20,578 bases of DNA from Poronia punctata. Taxonomy: Eukaryota; Ascomycota; Sordariomycetes; Xylariales; Xylariaceae. The notes under the pieces were generated by a model, which saw only the letters and a list, made by a program, of their open reading frames with translations, ran no database searches and was not told where the DNA came from. The stretch covers positions 1 to 20,578 of the forward strand of contig MU401867.1 of assembly GCA_022579005.1 (NCBI GenBank), given 5' to 3'. Positions 19,255 to 20,578 of the stretch are shown here, piece after piece; positions within the stretch are counted from its first letter, which is position 1; every line of letters begins with the position of its first letter. The position numbers and the translations under genes were made by a program.

Positions 19255-20578
19255 AAGTTGCTAGTTTTTAGCAATTTTAATATTTATAAGTATATTTGCT
19301 AATTAGGCCTATTTTTAATTTTTTTAATTAAATTAATTTATTAGCTTTTATAAGCTGTTTTTTTATTAACTTATTAGCTTATATTTAGCCTTGTATATTT
19401 TTTTTTATTTATAACCTTATTTTAGTATTTTTTTTTTTTTTAGCATTATTATTTTATTAAGCTTTTTGCTAAATAACTGCTATTATGCTGCCTTTAAAGC
19501 TTTTTTATTTTAAGTTTATATACTAATATATTTTTAATGTTAATATAAGTTAATTATTTTTAAACTATTAAATTTTTAATTTTAATTATAATCTTGCTTA
19601 ATTAAATAATAATAAGCTAAAAATTATAATAATATTTAATAAAAAGCCTTGCTAGTATTATATTTTTAGTATATATTTAAATTTTTATATTTGCTATTTT
19701 TATTACTTTAACAATATTAATTCTATTTTTTATAAAAAAAACTACTAAAGTTATTATATTATATATTTGCTACTTTTTTGCTTATTAGTTTGCTTAAATA
19801 TTTTTTTTTTAAATACTTTTTGCTTTAATTAGTATAGCTTAATAAATTATATAATATACTATTTATTTTTGCGCTAAAATTAAAAACGCTTAGCAAAATT
19901 ATTAAGCTATTGTTACTAAAGCTAAAAATAAAAATAAAAATAAAAATATAAATATAAATGCTATTTTATTAAATAATACTTTTATTGCTATAAGTTAACG
20001 TATATTTTGCTTGTTTAAAGCAAGCTTAGCTTTTTAATATATAGTTATTTTTTTAAAAAAACTAGTTATATTAGTTAAAAACAAAAGTAACGTTATATTA
20101 TTATTTATTAAAAATTAGTTGCTATTTATTATTTATTAATTATTATAATTATTTTTTTTATAGTTTATATTTTTGCTGCTTATTTGTTAGTATATTTATT
20201 AATATTTAATAGTTTTATATTAGTAAAAAAAAGCTTTTACTTAATAACTTTAATAATATTATATATAAAGCTTAGTTTTTTATTTTTTTTAAAAAATATT
20301 AAAATAGTTTTTTAAGTAATTTAAATGCTTATTTATATTAATTATATATATTTATTTTAAAAGCTGTTAATAAAAAGCTAAACTTTAAAAAAGCTTATAA
20401 AAATAAAAGTATTAAAGCGTTTTTTAATATTAATAAAGCTTATTAAAAGATTTTTGCTTATAATATAGTTTTTATTACTATTGTTAGCTTTATTTATAAT
20501 ATTTATTAAACTATATTGCTTATTTTTAGCTATAGCTATTTTAATAATATAGTATATTATTTGCTTTTTTAGCTACTT
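19242..20578 (-). mobile_element. Element Y: 3' internal part (partial, runs off the right edge)
   Basis: The first 400 bp are the inverted equivalent of 1-396 in element X. The remaining 930 bp have no counterpart that I can see in the window, including in element II, and no domain was recognised on the - strand. Stops occur in all frames. A (aaaat/aaaaat)n-like stretch lies at 19925-19955. Whether Y is the same subfamily as II cannot be decided, since the 3' end of II is missing here. Confidence 0.7.

Noticed and set aside
1..20578. Mitochondrial, apicoplast or Plasmodium/Dictyostelium-like AT-rich DNA
   Set aside because: No rRNA, tRNA or respiratory genes; no open frames; transitions between repeat copies and loss of GA/TC fit repeat-targeted C>T mutation of retroelements instead.

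Overview
No intact gene is visible in this window. It reads as a block of nested, decayed Ty3/Gypsy (Metaviridae-type) LTR retrotransposons inside an extremely AT-rich region; G+C is roughly 14-15% by eye on sampled lines, not computed. TAA and TAG occur every few codons in all frames. GpA/TpC is nearly gone, TpA dominates, and copies of the same repeat differ almost only by C/T and G/A. This is the signature of repeat-induced point mutation (RIP) or a similar C-to-T process, and points to a filamentous fungus, probably an ascomycete AT-isochore or pericentromeric/heterochromatic block. The species cannot be named from this sequence.

Reading codons while allowing for C>T and G>A changes recovers clear pol motifs on the + strand of two different elements. 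Element H (1907-8787) is complete in outline. It has two LTRs (1907-2128 and 8559-8787), a 5-bp target duplication (atagt), reverse transcriptase and RNase H. Element II (12712-18829 visible) has a 5' LTR, a Gag zinc knuckle, RT, a connection motif, integrase with all three DDE positions traceable, and a possible chromodomain. It is cut off by a later insertion.

Layout, left to right: (1) 1-631, the 3' end and 3' LTR of element X (+), which continues off the left edge. (2) 632-9551, element I (-), a second copy of the element II family, with its 5' LTR at 9317-9551; it is interrupted by H and cut by X. (3) 9552-11864, remnant of an older element J (+), from an LTR fragment to the start of RT. 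(4) 11865-12711, a degraded LTR and 3' end of element F (-), inserted in J. (5) 12712-18829, element II (+), inserted in F. (6) 18830-19006, partial LTR of element Z (-), inserted in II. (7) 19007-20578, the 3' LTR and 3' internal part of element Y (-), inserted in Z's LTR and running off the right edge.

Seven LTRs of one family (about 235 bp, TATAA-CAAGG to CTTATA, originally TG...CA) therefore lie in 20 kb, and most insertions are into other members of that family. This fits an element that targets heterochromatin or its own copies. Apparent terminal inverted repeats arise because neighbouring members lie in opposite orientations; they are not evidence of a DNA transposon.
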